DNA of 64,000 nt from CAYNLK01 sp964398055 (GTDB lineage: Bacteria; Chloroflexota; Anaerolineae; 4572-78; J111). The notes under the pieces were generated by a model that searched no databases, was not told the DNA's origin, and worked only from the letters and a program-made list of their open reading frames with translations. Each line of letters begins with the position of its first letter. Position 1 is the first letter of the stretch. Both the position numbers and the translations under genes were made by a program. This document shows positions 26,139-34,283 of this stretch, piece by piece. The DNA is taken from positions 1 to 64,000 of the forward strand of contig CAYNLK010000014.1 of assembly GCA_964398055.1 (NCBI GenBank), in the 5' to 3' direction.

Positions 26139-28598
26139 ATGTTTGGAATGGAATCATTAGAAAGAGAATTTTTTCCCATTGATTTTGAAGAACTTGAAAT
26201 AGAACTGCCTCTCTTACCGGTGCGCGATACCGTGGTCTTTCCGCGGATGCTGACGCCTCTGTTTGTTGGGCGGGAGCGTTCGATCCTGGCTCTGGAAGCA
26301 GCCGTAACCGAAGATAATCAGGTGGTCATTGTGACGCAGCGCGATCCCGAAGTAGAAGAGCCGGGTCTGGAAGATCTGTATGAGACCGGGACCTTGGTCA
26401 TTGTTGGGCGGATGTTGCGTTTGCCTGATGGCAGCACCAATATTTTGGTGCAGGGACACCAGCGGGTGGAACTGATTGAGCTGGTTGAGGAGGATCCTTT
26501 TCCCAGGGTTCGAGTGCGCCGTTTGCCGGAAGAGACGGACAAAACCATCTCGATTGAAGCTTTTATGCGAGCCGTTTTGGCCCTGTTTGAGAAGTGTGTC
26601 CAATTGAACCGGAATGTGCCTGACGACGCCTACGTAGCGGCGATGAACATTGATGAGCCGGGCTGGTTAGCCGATATGATCGCCTCGGTGATGGATTTTG
26701 ATGTCCACCAGCGCCAGGAAATTTTGGATGCGATTGATCCCGAAGAGCGTTTGCAGCGACTGAGCATCGCCCTGGGCCAGGAGCTGAAGGTGCTTGAGCT
26801 TGAGTCGAAGATTCAGAATCAGGTGCAGGAAGAAGTTGACAAAGGGCAGCGGGAATATTTTCTGCGCGAGCAAATGCGGATCATTCAGGGTGAGTTGGGT
26901 GAACTTGACAGCCAGATTGCTGAAATCAACGAACTGCGGGTCAAGTTAACTCAAATCGACCTGCCCGAAGAGGTGCGAGCCAAAGCCGAAAAAGAGCTGT
27001 CGCGCTTGTCGATAATGCCGCCGGCTGCGCCCGAGGTTGGAATTATTCGGACTTATCTGGATTGGCTGATCGAGTTGCCCTGGACTCAGGCCACCGAAGA
27101 CAACCCCGATATTAAACACGTGGCCAGGATTCTGGATAACAATCACTTTGGCATTGTCAAGGCCAAAGAACGGATTTTGGAGCATATTGCGGTAAGGCAG
27201 CGGGTGGGCAGCAAGATGCGCAGCCCGATTCTTTGCTTTGTAGGACCGCCTGGTACCGGCAAAACCTCGCTCGGACGGTCGATTGCCGACGCCCTGGGTC
27301 GCAAATTTATCCGGGTCAGCCTGGGCGGCATCCACGATGAGGCCGAAATTCGGGGCCATCGTCGCACCTACATTGGGGCGATGCCGGGCCGGATTATTCA
27401 GAGCATTCGTCGGGGCGGCGCGATTAACCCGCTCTTTATGCTGGATGAGATCGACAAAATTGGGGCCGACTTTCGGGGCGACCCCAGCGCGGCGTTGTTG
27501 GAAGCCCTCGATCCGGAGCAAAATAACAACTTCTCCGATCATTACCTGGAGTTGCCGTACGACTTATCCAAAGTCTTTTTCATTACTACAGCCAATGTGC
27601 TGTATACCGTTCCATCGGCCTTGCGCGATCGGATGGAGGTCATTGAGTTTTCCGGCTACATCGAGGAAGAAAAGCTGGCCATTGCCCGCCAATTTCTGAT
27701 TCCACGCCAGATCGAGCAGCATGGTCTGGAGGATGTCGATCTGACGATCACCGATTCAGCGGTCAAAGGGATCATTCGGGAGTACACCTATGAAGCCGGC
27801 GTGCGCAACCTGGAGCGGGAGCTTGGTCAGATTTGCCGCAAATTAACCCGGCGTCTGGCCGAGGGGAAAACAATTTCCAGAACGGTCACTCGCCAGGGTC
27901 TGCACAAATATTTGGGCCCGCCTCGCTTCACCGAGCAACTGGCCGAAAAAGAGGATGAAGTAGGTGTGGCCACCGGCATTGCCTACACCGAGGCCGGCGG
28001 TGATATCATGCCCATTGAAGTGACGCTGATGCCCGGCAAGGGCAACCTGACCCTGACCGGTCAAATTGGGGAGGTGATGCAAGAGTCGATCCAGGCGGCC
28101 TTCTCTTTTGTGCGCTCGCGGGCCAAAGAGTATGGCATCAAACCGGCCCAATTTGAGAACACCGATGTTCATCTGCACGTACCGGAGGGCGCCATTCCCA
28201 AAGATGGTCCCAGCGCCGGAATTACGATGGCGACGGCCCTACTATCGGCTTTTGCGAATAGCAAAGTCCGGCACGAGGTGGCTATGACCGGCGAAATTAC
28301 CCTGCGCGGCAAGATCTTGCCGATTGGTGGTTTTAAGGAGAAGGTGTTGGCGGCGCATCGAGCCGGGATCACCACTGTGGTTGTCCCCGGTCAAAATAAG
28401 AAAGATTTGGTTGATATTCCCAAGAAAGTGCAGCGAGACCTCAAGATCATCTTTGTCGACAAAATGGATGAAGTGCTGAAGATTGCCCTGATTGATTCCA
28501 AAAAAGGTAAGTCGGCCGGTAAATCGACCGCGGCCGGTAGTAAAACCCCAATCAAAACCGGACTTACCCCAAATAGCGGCGTCGCCAATAACCTTTAG
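26139..28598 (+). CDS. lon: ATP-dependent protease Lon
   Basis: Cytosolic AAA+ protease for misfolded and regulatory proteins. LON substrate-binding domain from residue 20 (LPLLPVRDTVVFPRMLTPL), a coiled-coil region about 220-270, and the AAA+ module with GPPGTGKTS (about 369). The arginine-rich HRRTYIGAMPG follows. In the proteolytic domain the catalytic Ser is in IPKDGPSAG (about 693) and Lys in GGFKEKV (about 736). The 819 aa end in a Lys/Ser/Gly-rich tail. A strong intrinsic terminator follows at 28628. Confidence 0.97.
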   Translation: MFGMESLEREFFPIDFEELEIELPLLPVRDTVVFPRMLTPLFVGRERSILALEAAVTEDNQVVIVTQRDPEVEEPGLEDLYETGTLVIVGRMLRLPDGSTNILVQGHQRVELIELVEEDPFPRVRVRRLPEETDKTISIEAFMRAVLALFEKCVQLNRNVPDDAYVAAMNIDEPGWLADMIASVMDFDVHQRQEILDAIDPEERLQRLSIALGQELKVLELESKIQNQVQEEVDKGQREYFLREQMRIIQGELGELDSQIAEINELRVKLTQIDLPEEVRAKAEKELSRLSIMPPAAPEVGIIRTYLDWLIELPWTQATEDNPDIKHVARILDNNHFGIVKAKERILEHIAVRQRVGSKMRSPILCFVGPPGTGKTSLGRSIADALGRKFIRVSLGGIHDEAEIRGHRRTYIGAMPGRIIQSIRRGGAINPLFMLDEIDKIGADFRGDPSAALLEALDPEQNNNFSDHYLELPYDLSKVFFITTANVLYTVPSALRDRMEVIEFSGYIEEEKLAIARQFLIPRQIEQHGLEDVDLTITDSAVKGIIREYTYEAGVRNLERELGQICRKLTRRLAEGKTISRTVTRQGLHKYLGPPRFTEQLAEKEDEVGVATGIAYTEAGGDIMPIEVTLMPGKGNLTLTGQIGEVMQESIQAAFSFVRSRAKEYGIKPAQFENTDVHLHVPEGAIPKDGPSAGITMATALLSAFANSKVRHEVAMTGEITLRGKILPIGGFKEKVLAAHRAGITTVVVPGQNKKDLVDIPKKVQRDLKIIFVDKMDEVLKIALIDSKKGKSAGKSTAAGSKTPIKTGLTPNSGVANNL

Positions 28599-28627
28599 AA
28601 ATCGTTTTTTGACAGACCGTTGGTGTA

Positions 28628-28670
28628 GGTGGCCGGCGCTTTTGGCGAGTTTTCGCGCCGGCCACCTTTT
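28628..28670 (+). terminator. intrinsic terminator after lon
   Basis: Perfect 12-bp stem GGTGGCCGGCGC / GCGCCGGCCACC with a 15-nt loop, followed by TTTT. Confidence 0.9.
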
Positions 28671-28833
28671 CGCTCCCCGCCATTAACTTCACATAAAATA
28701 GATTGACTTAACATATTGTTTGTGGTAACATAAAATTGCCTGCCTGGAGCCTGGGCCTGGATGTGTATGCTTCTTGGTGTGCTGACCAACGCGACTTAAC
28801 CCTATCCATAATCAGGTTGGCGAGGAGGTAATT

Positions 28834-30168
28834 TTGTCTCTTGAAATGGTGCGACTTGCATTTTTAGGTGCTCTTTTTGCCTTTGTACTATTTTTTTGGC
28901 TTCGTTTCAGGACACCTGGCGCCGGTTGGTTGGGCGAAGCGCTGTTAAACGTTTTGATTTTGGGTTCAGCCCTCTTAACCGTACTTACGTTTATTACGCT
29001 TCTCTTCCGCATCGACCTTATGCCGATCATTCGGCATTCCACTTATCTATTAAGTTTCCAGCAGAATCTTTCTTTTGCCGATGCCATTCCCCCATCTTTG
29101 ACCAATGATCTTAAGGTGGTAGACGTCAGGCGAATCGATACTGACGGTGACGGTTTTGACGAGTGGGTGGTTTTCTATAGATTTGACCGGCGTGGTGATG
29201 CCGGTCCGGTCAAGGCGGTGGTTTACGATAATGATCGAGGCAACCCGCCGGTTATCTTTCCCTACAACTTACTACCTCCCGGTCGTAACTACCTGACCGA
29301 AGGCGGAGCGTCGCTTGAAATGCGACAGATAGTTCTAAATCAAGAAAATCCAGAAACTGATCCGCGTGAGATCGTAATTGCCAGTGGTACTGAACTTAGT
29401 ATTTTTACATTCAGGCAGAATTCAGAGGCGTGGGATTTCCCACGGGATGCTCCCCCTCGATATCAACCCATTGGCTTTTTCCGCGGCAATGGCGGCGTTT
29501 TCTTGAATGATGACCATAGCGTCACCGTTCGAGATCGTAGCGGATATGAGCGCAGTCAATTGGTGGTCCGGTCCATCTATTCGTTGAATGAGACCACCAA
29601 GACCTACTGGGATCAGTTTTATGAGCCAACTGAGTTGGACCGCCAACTGCGTGCTCCCACTTTTACTACTATAGATTTTTTGAATGGCCCCCCTGACAAT
29701 ATTCAGGCTTCCACCTATCCGGAAGTGATTGTATTGGGTTTTTATGCTGCAAACTGTATAGGTAATAATAGCTCACTGTGTAGCGCTGCCTCTGCCGGTT
29801 GGAATCCGCGCGGCTTTTTGGCCAGGGATGCGCTCCGGGAATACGATAACAACAATTCCGGTTACTTTGGCCTGACCGGCTTCAAATCTATTCAGCAACT
29901 GGCTGTAACAAACCTCCGCTACTACCCCAGCCTGGAAACCGATCGGGATTTGTTACCGACCGGCGGCGGTCGCGATGTCGTCACCGGCGAAGCAGGTCAA
30001 CTGAATGTGGTCGACATTACTTTTGTGCTTAATAGCGCGCCGGCTGATCCGCATCGTTTTGCAATGGAGTTGATTGACGGCCAATGGCGCATAACCCAAC
30101 GGCTGCCGTATGTCGACTTGCCCGAGTTGACCAACCCGGCCCAGCTTTCCACCTCGTCCCCAAATTAG
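28834..30168 (+). CDS. unrecognised protein with two N-terminal membrane helices
   Basis: No family recognised. Two hydrophobic segments (about 6-24 and 35-60) are followed by a soluble domain of about 380 residues. This contains VRRIDTDGDGFDEWVVFY (a calcium-loop-like DxDxDG motif as in FG-GAP/EF-hand-like repeats) and a conserved-looking ATTY region (YPEVIVLGFYAANCIGNN) with two nearby cysteine pairs. It ends in a short Ser/Pro tail. TTG 28834 is chosen for the excellent AGGAGGT ribosome binding site 7 nt upstream. Probably an envelope protein. Confidence 0.8.
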   Translation: MSLEMVRLAFLGALFAFVLFFWLRFRTPGAGWLGEALLNVLILGSALLTVLTFITLLFRIDLMPIIRHSTYLLSFQQNLSFADAIPPSLTNDLKVVDVRRIDTDGDGFDEWVVFYRFDRRGDAGPVKAVVYDNDRGNPPVIFPYNLLPPGRNYLTEGGASLEMRQIVLNQENPETDPREIVIASGTELSIFTFRQNSEAWDFPRDAPPRYQPIGFFRGNGGVFLNDDHSVTVRDRSGYERSQLVVRSIYSLNETTKTYWDQFYEPTELDRQLRAPTFTTIDFLNGPPDNIQASTYPEVIVLGFYAANCIGNNSSLCSAASAGWNPRGFLARDALREYDNNNSGYFGLTGFKSIQQLAVTNLRYYPSLETDRDLLPTGGGRDVVTGEAGQLNVVDITFVLNSAPADPHRFAMELIDGQWRITQRLPYVDLPELTNPAQLSTSSPN

Positions 30169-30200
30169 AGCAGCCGGAGCGTTCCTGGCCGGTGCTGCTG

Positions 30201-30289
30201 GGGTGCGTCCCAAATTTTGGGAAGCACAGGTGGGAACGGGAGGACACCCCCCGAAATCCCCCCCGTCTGTCCTAGAATCTGGGACAGAC
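30201..30289. repeat. dispersed intergenic repeat, copy 2, with hairpin
   Basis: 30201-30221 matches 20474-20494 except for two transitions. Downstream, GTCTGTCC (30265-30272) pairs with GGGACAGAC (30281-30289). Confidence 0.55.
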
Positions 30290-30378
30290 CCGTGCTGCTG
30301 CCAAAGATTGTTCAACTTGAATGATTTTGGTAAAATTAGCCCATCAATTTACCGGTAACCGGTCGAGGAATAATAAGA

Positions 30379-30870
30379 ATGAATTGTCAAAATTGTGGTG
30401 CTGAGAATGAAGCTGGCGCTCGTTTTTGTATCGAGTGCGGTACACCCCTGGAAAGTGAAGTAGTAACGCCGCCGCCTCATTTAGCTGAGGATGACGACGA
30501 TAAAACCATCCTCACCACGGCCCCACCCGTGGCCGAAGACGCCAAGACGGTGTCGGTAACCCAGGCCGAGGTGGCCGCAGCCGCGGCCGAAATCGAGGTT
30601 GAACCGCCGCCGGTCTCACCTGGGCGGCCTGAGTCGGCACGTCCCCCAACTCCACCGCCGGTTGCGGCGGGCAAGGACGCCAGTGTAGGCGGCCAAACTG
30701 GTGGCTCAAACCGTTCACGCAATTATTTGATCATTGCCATTGTGGTGTTAATTGTATTGTGTTGTTGCTGTACCACTCTGATACTGATCGGTGCAGCCAG
30801 CTCTGATGTGGTCGACGACATTCTGTATGAACTCAGTTGGCGATTCACATTCCTGCAGCCGGTGGTATAA
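30379..30870 (+). CDS. zinc-ribbon membrane-anchored protein
   Basis: 163 aa. N-terminal zinc ribbon CQNCGAENEAGARFCIECG (two CxxC knuckles). Then comes an acidic, Pro-rich disordered stretch, one membrane helix (LIIAIVVLIVLCCCCTTLILI, about 117-140) and a short outer tail. Topology suggests a cytosolic zinc ribbon tethered to the membrane. The stop codon overlaps the -10 box of the next transcription unit (30866-30871). The role is unknown. Confidence 0.85.
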   Translation: MNCQNCGAENEAGARFCIECGTPLESEVVTPPPHLAEDDDDKTILTTAPPVAEDAKTVSVTQAEVAAAAAEIEVEPPPVSPGRPESARPPTPPPVAAGKDASVGGQTGGSNRSRNYLIIAIVVLIVLCCCCTTLILIGAASSDVVDDILYELSWRFTFLQPVV

Positions 30871-30889
30871 TGTTGATAACCAAATAGAA
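30844..30889 (+). promoter_or_regulatory. promoter plus conserved 24-bp box
   Basis: TTCACA (30844-30849), 16 bp, TATAAT (30866-30871) with TG one base before the hexamer (extended -10). From TATAAT onward 24 bp match the minus-strand sequence 54638-54615, all six differences being transitions. Confidence 0.6.
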
Positions 30890-30990
30890 TACTCAGGGGG
30901 GACGCCCGAGCCAGGGACAAGGATTACGTCTCTCCTTGCTACGTTAAGCACGCCGCCTCGTTACACCGGGCGGCGTTTGTTGTTGTTTCT
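30878..30990 (+). ncRNA. candidate structured leader or small RNA
   Basis: From the promoter at 30844 a transcript of about 110 nt would start near 30878. It would form CTCAGGG..CCCGAG and CAAGG..CCTTG hairpins and stop at the terminator at 30951. There is no ORF with a ribosome binding site inside. It either is a small RNA or is an attenuator for the methyltransferase at 31100. A related box-plus-hairpin arrangement lies upstream of hypB. Confidence 0.45.
30951..30990 (+). terminator. intrinsic terminator upstream of the methyltransferase
   Basis: CGCCGCC (30951-30957) pairs with GGCGGCG (30969-30975), followed by the T-rich TTTGTTGTTGTTT. Confidence 0.75.
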
Positions 30991-31099
30991 CGTCTTCAGG
31001 TGAAGCTGCCGGAAACAGAGAGCCTAAAAGGATTTTTAATTATGGGCAATCTCCTCAAAATATTGTCCTGATTCGTAGATATGTGGGACGGAGGCCAGG

Positions 31100-31690
31100 A
31101 TGAGACTCTCCGAAGTTGAATTCAAGGTGATGAATAGACCCTTGCGCCAGTTCCTCCAACGCACGGTGGAGTTTCCACTTTTCCAAAGATTGGGCCTGCG
31201 TGACGAAGGTCAAGACATCCTGGAGGTTGGCTGTGGCTCGGGGTATGGGGCGGTGCTGCTGGCGAGGCTCCACCCTCACAGTTATGTTGGGGTAGACCTG
31301 ATGGCTGAGCAGATTGCCCTGGCCCAAAACCGCAAGTTGGCCGGCGCCGAATTCCTGGTCCGTGACGCCGCCGATCTGGATTGCTTTTCGGATAAAAGTA
31401 AAGACGTAGTGGTGATTTTTGGGGTTCTGCACCACATTCCGGCCTGGCGAGAGGTCGTCGCAGAAATTCACCGTGTTTTGAAACCAGGGGGCAAACTTTT
31501 TATCGAGGAACCGGATGGCTGGTACGTGGGCACATTTGACCGGTTTTTCCACTGGGGCCATCCCCTGGCCGGGCTGTTCCGGCTAAAGGATTTTGAGACC
31601 TACCTGAATGGGCATGGTTTCAAGATACACCGCCGGGTCAGGGCGCTTGGGTTTGGCTTCTACGCTCTGGAAAAAGATGCAATCAGTTGA
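31100..31690 (+). CDS. class I SAM-dependent methyltransferase
   Basis: 196 aa. SAM-binding motif I ILEVGCGSGYGAVLLAR, motif II region YVGVDLMAEQIALAQ, then VVVIFGVLHHIPAW and the post-motif VLKPGGKLFIEEPDGW, typical of small-molecule (UbiE/arsenite-like group) methyltransferases. No substrate domain is recognisable. The stop TGA is followed at once, in the same frame, by the DNA-glycosylase tail fragment. Confidence 0.88.
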   Translation: MRLSEVEFKVMNRPLRQFLQRTVEFPLFQRLGLRDEGQDILEVGCGSGYGAVLLARLHPHSYVGVDLMAEQIALAQNRKLAGAEFLVRDAADLDCFSDKSKDVVVIFGVLHHIPAWREVVAEIHRVLKPGGKLFIEEPDGWYVGTFDRFFHWGHPLAGLFRLKDFETYLNGHGFKIHRRVRALGFGFYALEKDAIS

Positions 31691-31918
31691 TTGGAGCAAA
31701 GGCAAAATCTGTACCAGGCCATCCTCAGCACAGTTCGTGAGGTCATAGATAAGGGCGGACGATATGACGAATATGACCTTTATAACCAGCCAGGCCAATA
31801 TGTTCGCCTGATGGATAACAAAACGGTGGGTCATCCTTGCCCTGAATGTGGTAGTAAAATAGAGAATATGCCGTATTTGGGCGGAATGTGTTACTTTTGT
31901 CCCCACTGCCAAGAATGA
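31691..31918 (+). pseudogene. C-terminal zinc-finger fragment of an Fpg/Nei-type DNA glycosylase
   Basis: 75 codons resembling the end of formamidopyrimidine-DNA glycosylase/endonuclease VIII proteins: LYQAILSTVREVIDKGGRYD, then DLYNQPGQYV, then the four-cysteine finger PCPECGSKI..CYFCPHCQE. The catalytic N-terminal domain (starting Pro-Glu) and helix-two-turn-helix are absent. The only possible start, TTG 31691, abuts the methyltransferase stop and has no clear ribosome binding site. Probably a gene relic; a stand-alone DNA-binding zinc finger remains possible. Confidence 0.6.
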
Positions 31919-31954
31919 TGGCCGCAAAGGGTAGGGCATAGAAGGAGGCGCCTC

Positions 31955-32466
31955 TTGGAACAGACAAAAACTTACGAGCGTTTTCCGCTCTGGATTGTGG
32001 GTTTGAGCAACCTTTTGGCTGTCTTAATCTACGGCCTCGGCGCCTATATCCTGGCGGGATTTGGCCTCTGGCTGTCCGGCCTCTACCTGTTTTACTGCCT
32101 GGGGCTGGAATTCCGGCTGCTAAAAGGGCATTGCATCAATTGCTATTACTACGGCAAAGTCTGCGGTTTTGGGAAAGGCAAACTTTGCTCCTGGCTGTTC
32201 AAAAAAGGCGATCCTCGAAAATTTGGCGCGACAGACATCTCGTGGGCCAGCATGCTGCCGGATTTTCTGGTTCTGCTCTGGCCGGTTGTGGGGGGATAAT
32301 CCTTTTGGTTCAGAATTTTACCTGGTTGCTGCTAGGGCTGTTGCTCCTCCTGGCTGTCCTGGCCCTAAGCGGCAATGCCATCGTCAGAGGTTCATTTGCA
32401 TGCAAATACTGCAAACAAAGAGAACTCGGCTGTCCGGCAGAAAGGCTATTTGACACCCGGAAGTGA
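31955..32466 (+). pseudogene. cysteine-rich small membrane protein, frameshifted at a G run
   Basis: Frame 1 (31955-32299): two membrane helices, then GHCINCYYYGKVCGFGKGKLCSWLFKKGDP, then ISWASMLPDFLVLLWPVVGG and stop. The next frame continues seamlessly as IILLVQNFTWLLLGLLLLLA, then VRGSFACKYCKQRELGCPAE to 32466. The break is at six G (32290-32295); a seventh G restores a protein of 170 aa with four helices and conserved Cys pairs. The family is recognisable but uncharacterised. Either a sequence error, a recent pseudogene or a slippery-site frameshift. GGAGG precedes TTG 31955. Confidence 0.75.
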
Positions 32467-32577
32467 TTTTATAGAACTGAGTACAACCGCCCGGACTTTG
32501 GCAATGACTGAAGGTTTTCCGTCCTCTCTGAGTATATTGTTGTGAATCTCCAGTTATCTTTCCTGGCCGAGACATTG

Positions 32578-34047
32578 ATGGAAAACAAATCCTATCGACC
32601 GTTCGTAACTAATATTTGGCTGTTTCTAGCCCTGACCGCCATCATCCTGGTAGGCTGTTCACTCATTGAGACGCCACCGACCGCTGTCCCCGTCGTTACC
32701 GAATTGACCGTTACTCCGACCGCTCTAGCCGAGCCAACGAAGATTGCTTCCCCATCCCTCACCCCCACCAGTCGAACCACAAGCCCCGAGACGACCCAAC
32801 TTACCGCCAGCTCTACCCCTCCTGCCACGCTTACTCCTGATTCTTACAGCCGCCAGCGAGATACGATATCGTCGCTCTCATCCCCGGTTTCGCCCACGCC
32901 AGGCACGCCTGGAGCCGTCTCTATTGTCCCCTGCATGGTCGACTTCGATGCCCTGCAACTGAGAAGCGGGCCTGGTCCCAGTTACGCGCTCATCAAAACC
33001 TTGCCGTCCGGAACGCCTCTCTTGGCCCTGAAATATTATAATGCCTCCGGTTTGTGGCTACTGGTTGAAACGAAGCAACGGGAAGTTGGTTGGGTCAATG
33101 CCAGCGCTGTTTCTTGCCGGGGGGATCTAGCCCGCCTGCCTATCGTCCAGGATATCAGCCCGCCGACGCCCACGGCCTCACCACCGACAGCCTTCCCAAC
33201 TCCAACCTTATCACCAGTAGTGGTCGCTCCAACCCCTACCCCTGTACCTGCGGCTAGCCCCACTCTCCCCGCGCCCTCGCTGGCCAGTTGGCGAGGTGAG
33301 TATTACCACAATCCCAACTTGGCCGGTCAGCCGGTCTTGGTTCGCGACGACCTGGTGCTTGATTTTAATTGGATTTCAGCCAGCCCCGGGCCGAATATTC
33401 CCGCCGACAATTTCTCGGTGCGCTGGACTCGCCCCTTTGAATTTACCGAGGAGGGCGATTATCGTTTTTGGGCCGATGTGGATGATGGGGTCAAACTTTA
33501 TTTGGACGGCTGGCTGATCATTGATGAGTGGAATACCAACCCTTATGTCCTCCACTCCGGCAGTTTTGCCGACATCAAGCCGGGTGTTCATACCCTCATC
33601 GTTGAATATTTTGAAGCAGCTGGTGATGCCCACATCAAAGTCTGGTTCGAGAAGACCCTGGTATCAGCCGATAAATGGGTGGGCGAATATTTTAACAATC
33701 CTGACTTCCGCGATGCTCCCGTTCTGGTTCGTGAGGATGATGATCTGGATTTTGATTGGGGCGACGATGAGCCGGTTTCCGGGATGAATGACGATTTCTC
33801 GGTGCGCTGGCAGAGAACGGTCAAATTAAAAGAGGGGGATTATGACTTCCGGGTTAAGCTGGCTGAAAAAGATCGGGTCAGAATTTATCTGGACAGTTGG
33901 CTCATCATCGAGAAAGATTCCAAGAACGGCGGGACGGTCACTGGCTCCTTTAAAGATGTTGGAGCCGGTTCTCATACGATCAGAGTGGAATATCAGGATT
34001 ATGGTGGTGAGGCCAAAATTGAAGTAGACTGGGACAAAGATGATTGA
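32578..34047 (+). CDS. lipoprotein with SH3-like and two PA14 domains
   Basis: Secreted lipoprotein of about 489 aa: lipobox ILVGC, a Thr/Pro/Ser-rich linker, and an SH3-like domain (FDALQLRSGPGPSYALIKTL, ending WVNASAVSC). A second Pro/Thr linker follows, then two PA14 beta-barrel domains (SWRGEYYHNPNLAGQPVLVR and KWVGEYFNNPDFRDAPVLVR) with the DGVKLYLDGWLIIDEW-type core. PA14 domains bind carbohydrates. ATG 32578 gives a normal signal peptide; the frame opens earlier at 32542. Probably a surface glycan-binding protein. Confidence 0.87.
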   Translation: MENKSYRPFVTNIWLFLALTAIILVGCSLIETPPTAVPVVTELTVTPTALAEPTKIASPSLTPTSRTTSPETTQLTASSTPPATLTPDSYSRQRDTISSLSSPVSPTPGTPGAVSIVPCMVDFDALQLRSGPGPSYALIKTLPSGTPLLALKYYNASGLWLLVETKQREVGWVNASAVSCRGDLARLPIVQDISPPTPTASPPTAFPTPTLSPVVVAPTPTPVPAASPTLPAPSLASWRGEYYHNPNLAGQPVLVRDDLVLDFNWISASPGPNIPADNFSVRWTRPFEFTEEGDYRFWADVDDGVKLYLDGWLIIDEWNTNPYVLHSGSFADIKPGVHTLIVEYFEAAGDAHIKVWFEKTLVSADKWVGEYFNNPDFRDAPVLVREDDDLDFDWGDDEPVSGMNDDFSVRWQRTVKLKEGDYDFRVKLAEKDRVRIYLDSWLIIEKDSKNGGTVTGSFKDVGAGSHTIRVEYQDYGGEAKIEVDWDKDD

Positions 34048-34065
34048 AGTTCCACTGTAACGGCA

Positions 34066-34114
34066 GGTAGTGGAGCAAATCAACTGAGGAGAATTGTAAC
34101 CCGGCTCCACTACC
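34066..34114. terminator. inverted repeat after the PA14 lipoprotein gene
   Basis: GGTAGTGGAGC (34066-34076) and GCTCCACTACC (34104-34114) form an 11-bp perfect stem followed by GTTTCCC on the plus strand; a weak terminator between convergent units. Confidence 0.55.
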
Positions 34115-34141
34115 GTTTCCCGTTGACACACCTTTATTTCA

Positions 34142-34214
34142 TGCCCCCGACGGGATTCGAACCCGTGTCGCAGCCTTGAAAGGGCTGTGTCCTAGTCCTC
34201 TAGACGACGGGGAC
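34142..34214 (-). tRNA. tRNA-Glu (UUC)
   Basis: 73 nt. The acceptor stem GTCCCCG pairs with CGGGGGC (one T-G wobble). The anticodon stem CAGCC/GGCTG encloses the loop CTTTCAA with anticodon TTC, and the T-loop is GTTCGAATC. Discriminator A at 34142; CCA is not encoded. Confidence 0.97.
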
Positions 34215-34227
34215 TTAAGTAAGGAGG

Positions 34228-34256
34228 AGTATAGCATCCGTGCTGATTTTGGTCAA
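34228..34256 (-). promoter_or_regulatory. promoter of tRNA-Glu
   Basis: TTGACC (34256-34251), 17-bp spacer, TATACT (34233-34228) on the minus strand, 14 bp from the tRNA 5' end. Nearly identical in form to the ParA promoter at 9164-9192. Confidence 0.75.
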
Positions 34257-34283
34257 ACTGGAATTGCGCAGTTCGCCAGCCGG

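Noticed and set aside
30878..30990. SRP RNA, 6S RNA or a known riboswitch
   Set aside because: None of the conserved motifs I know for these RNAs can be found; left as an unassigned structured transcript.
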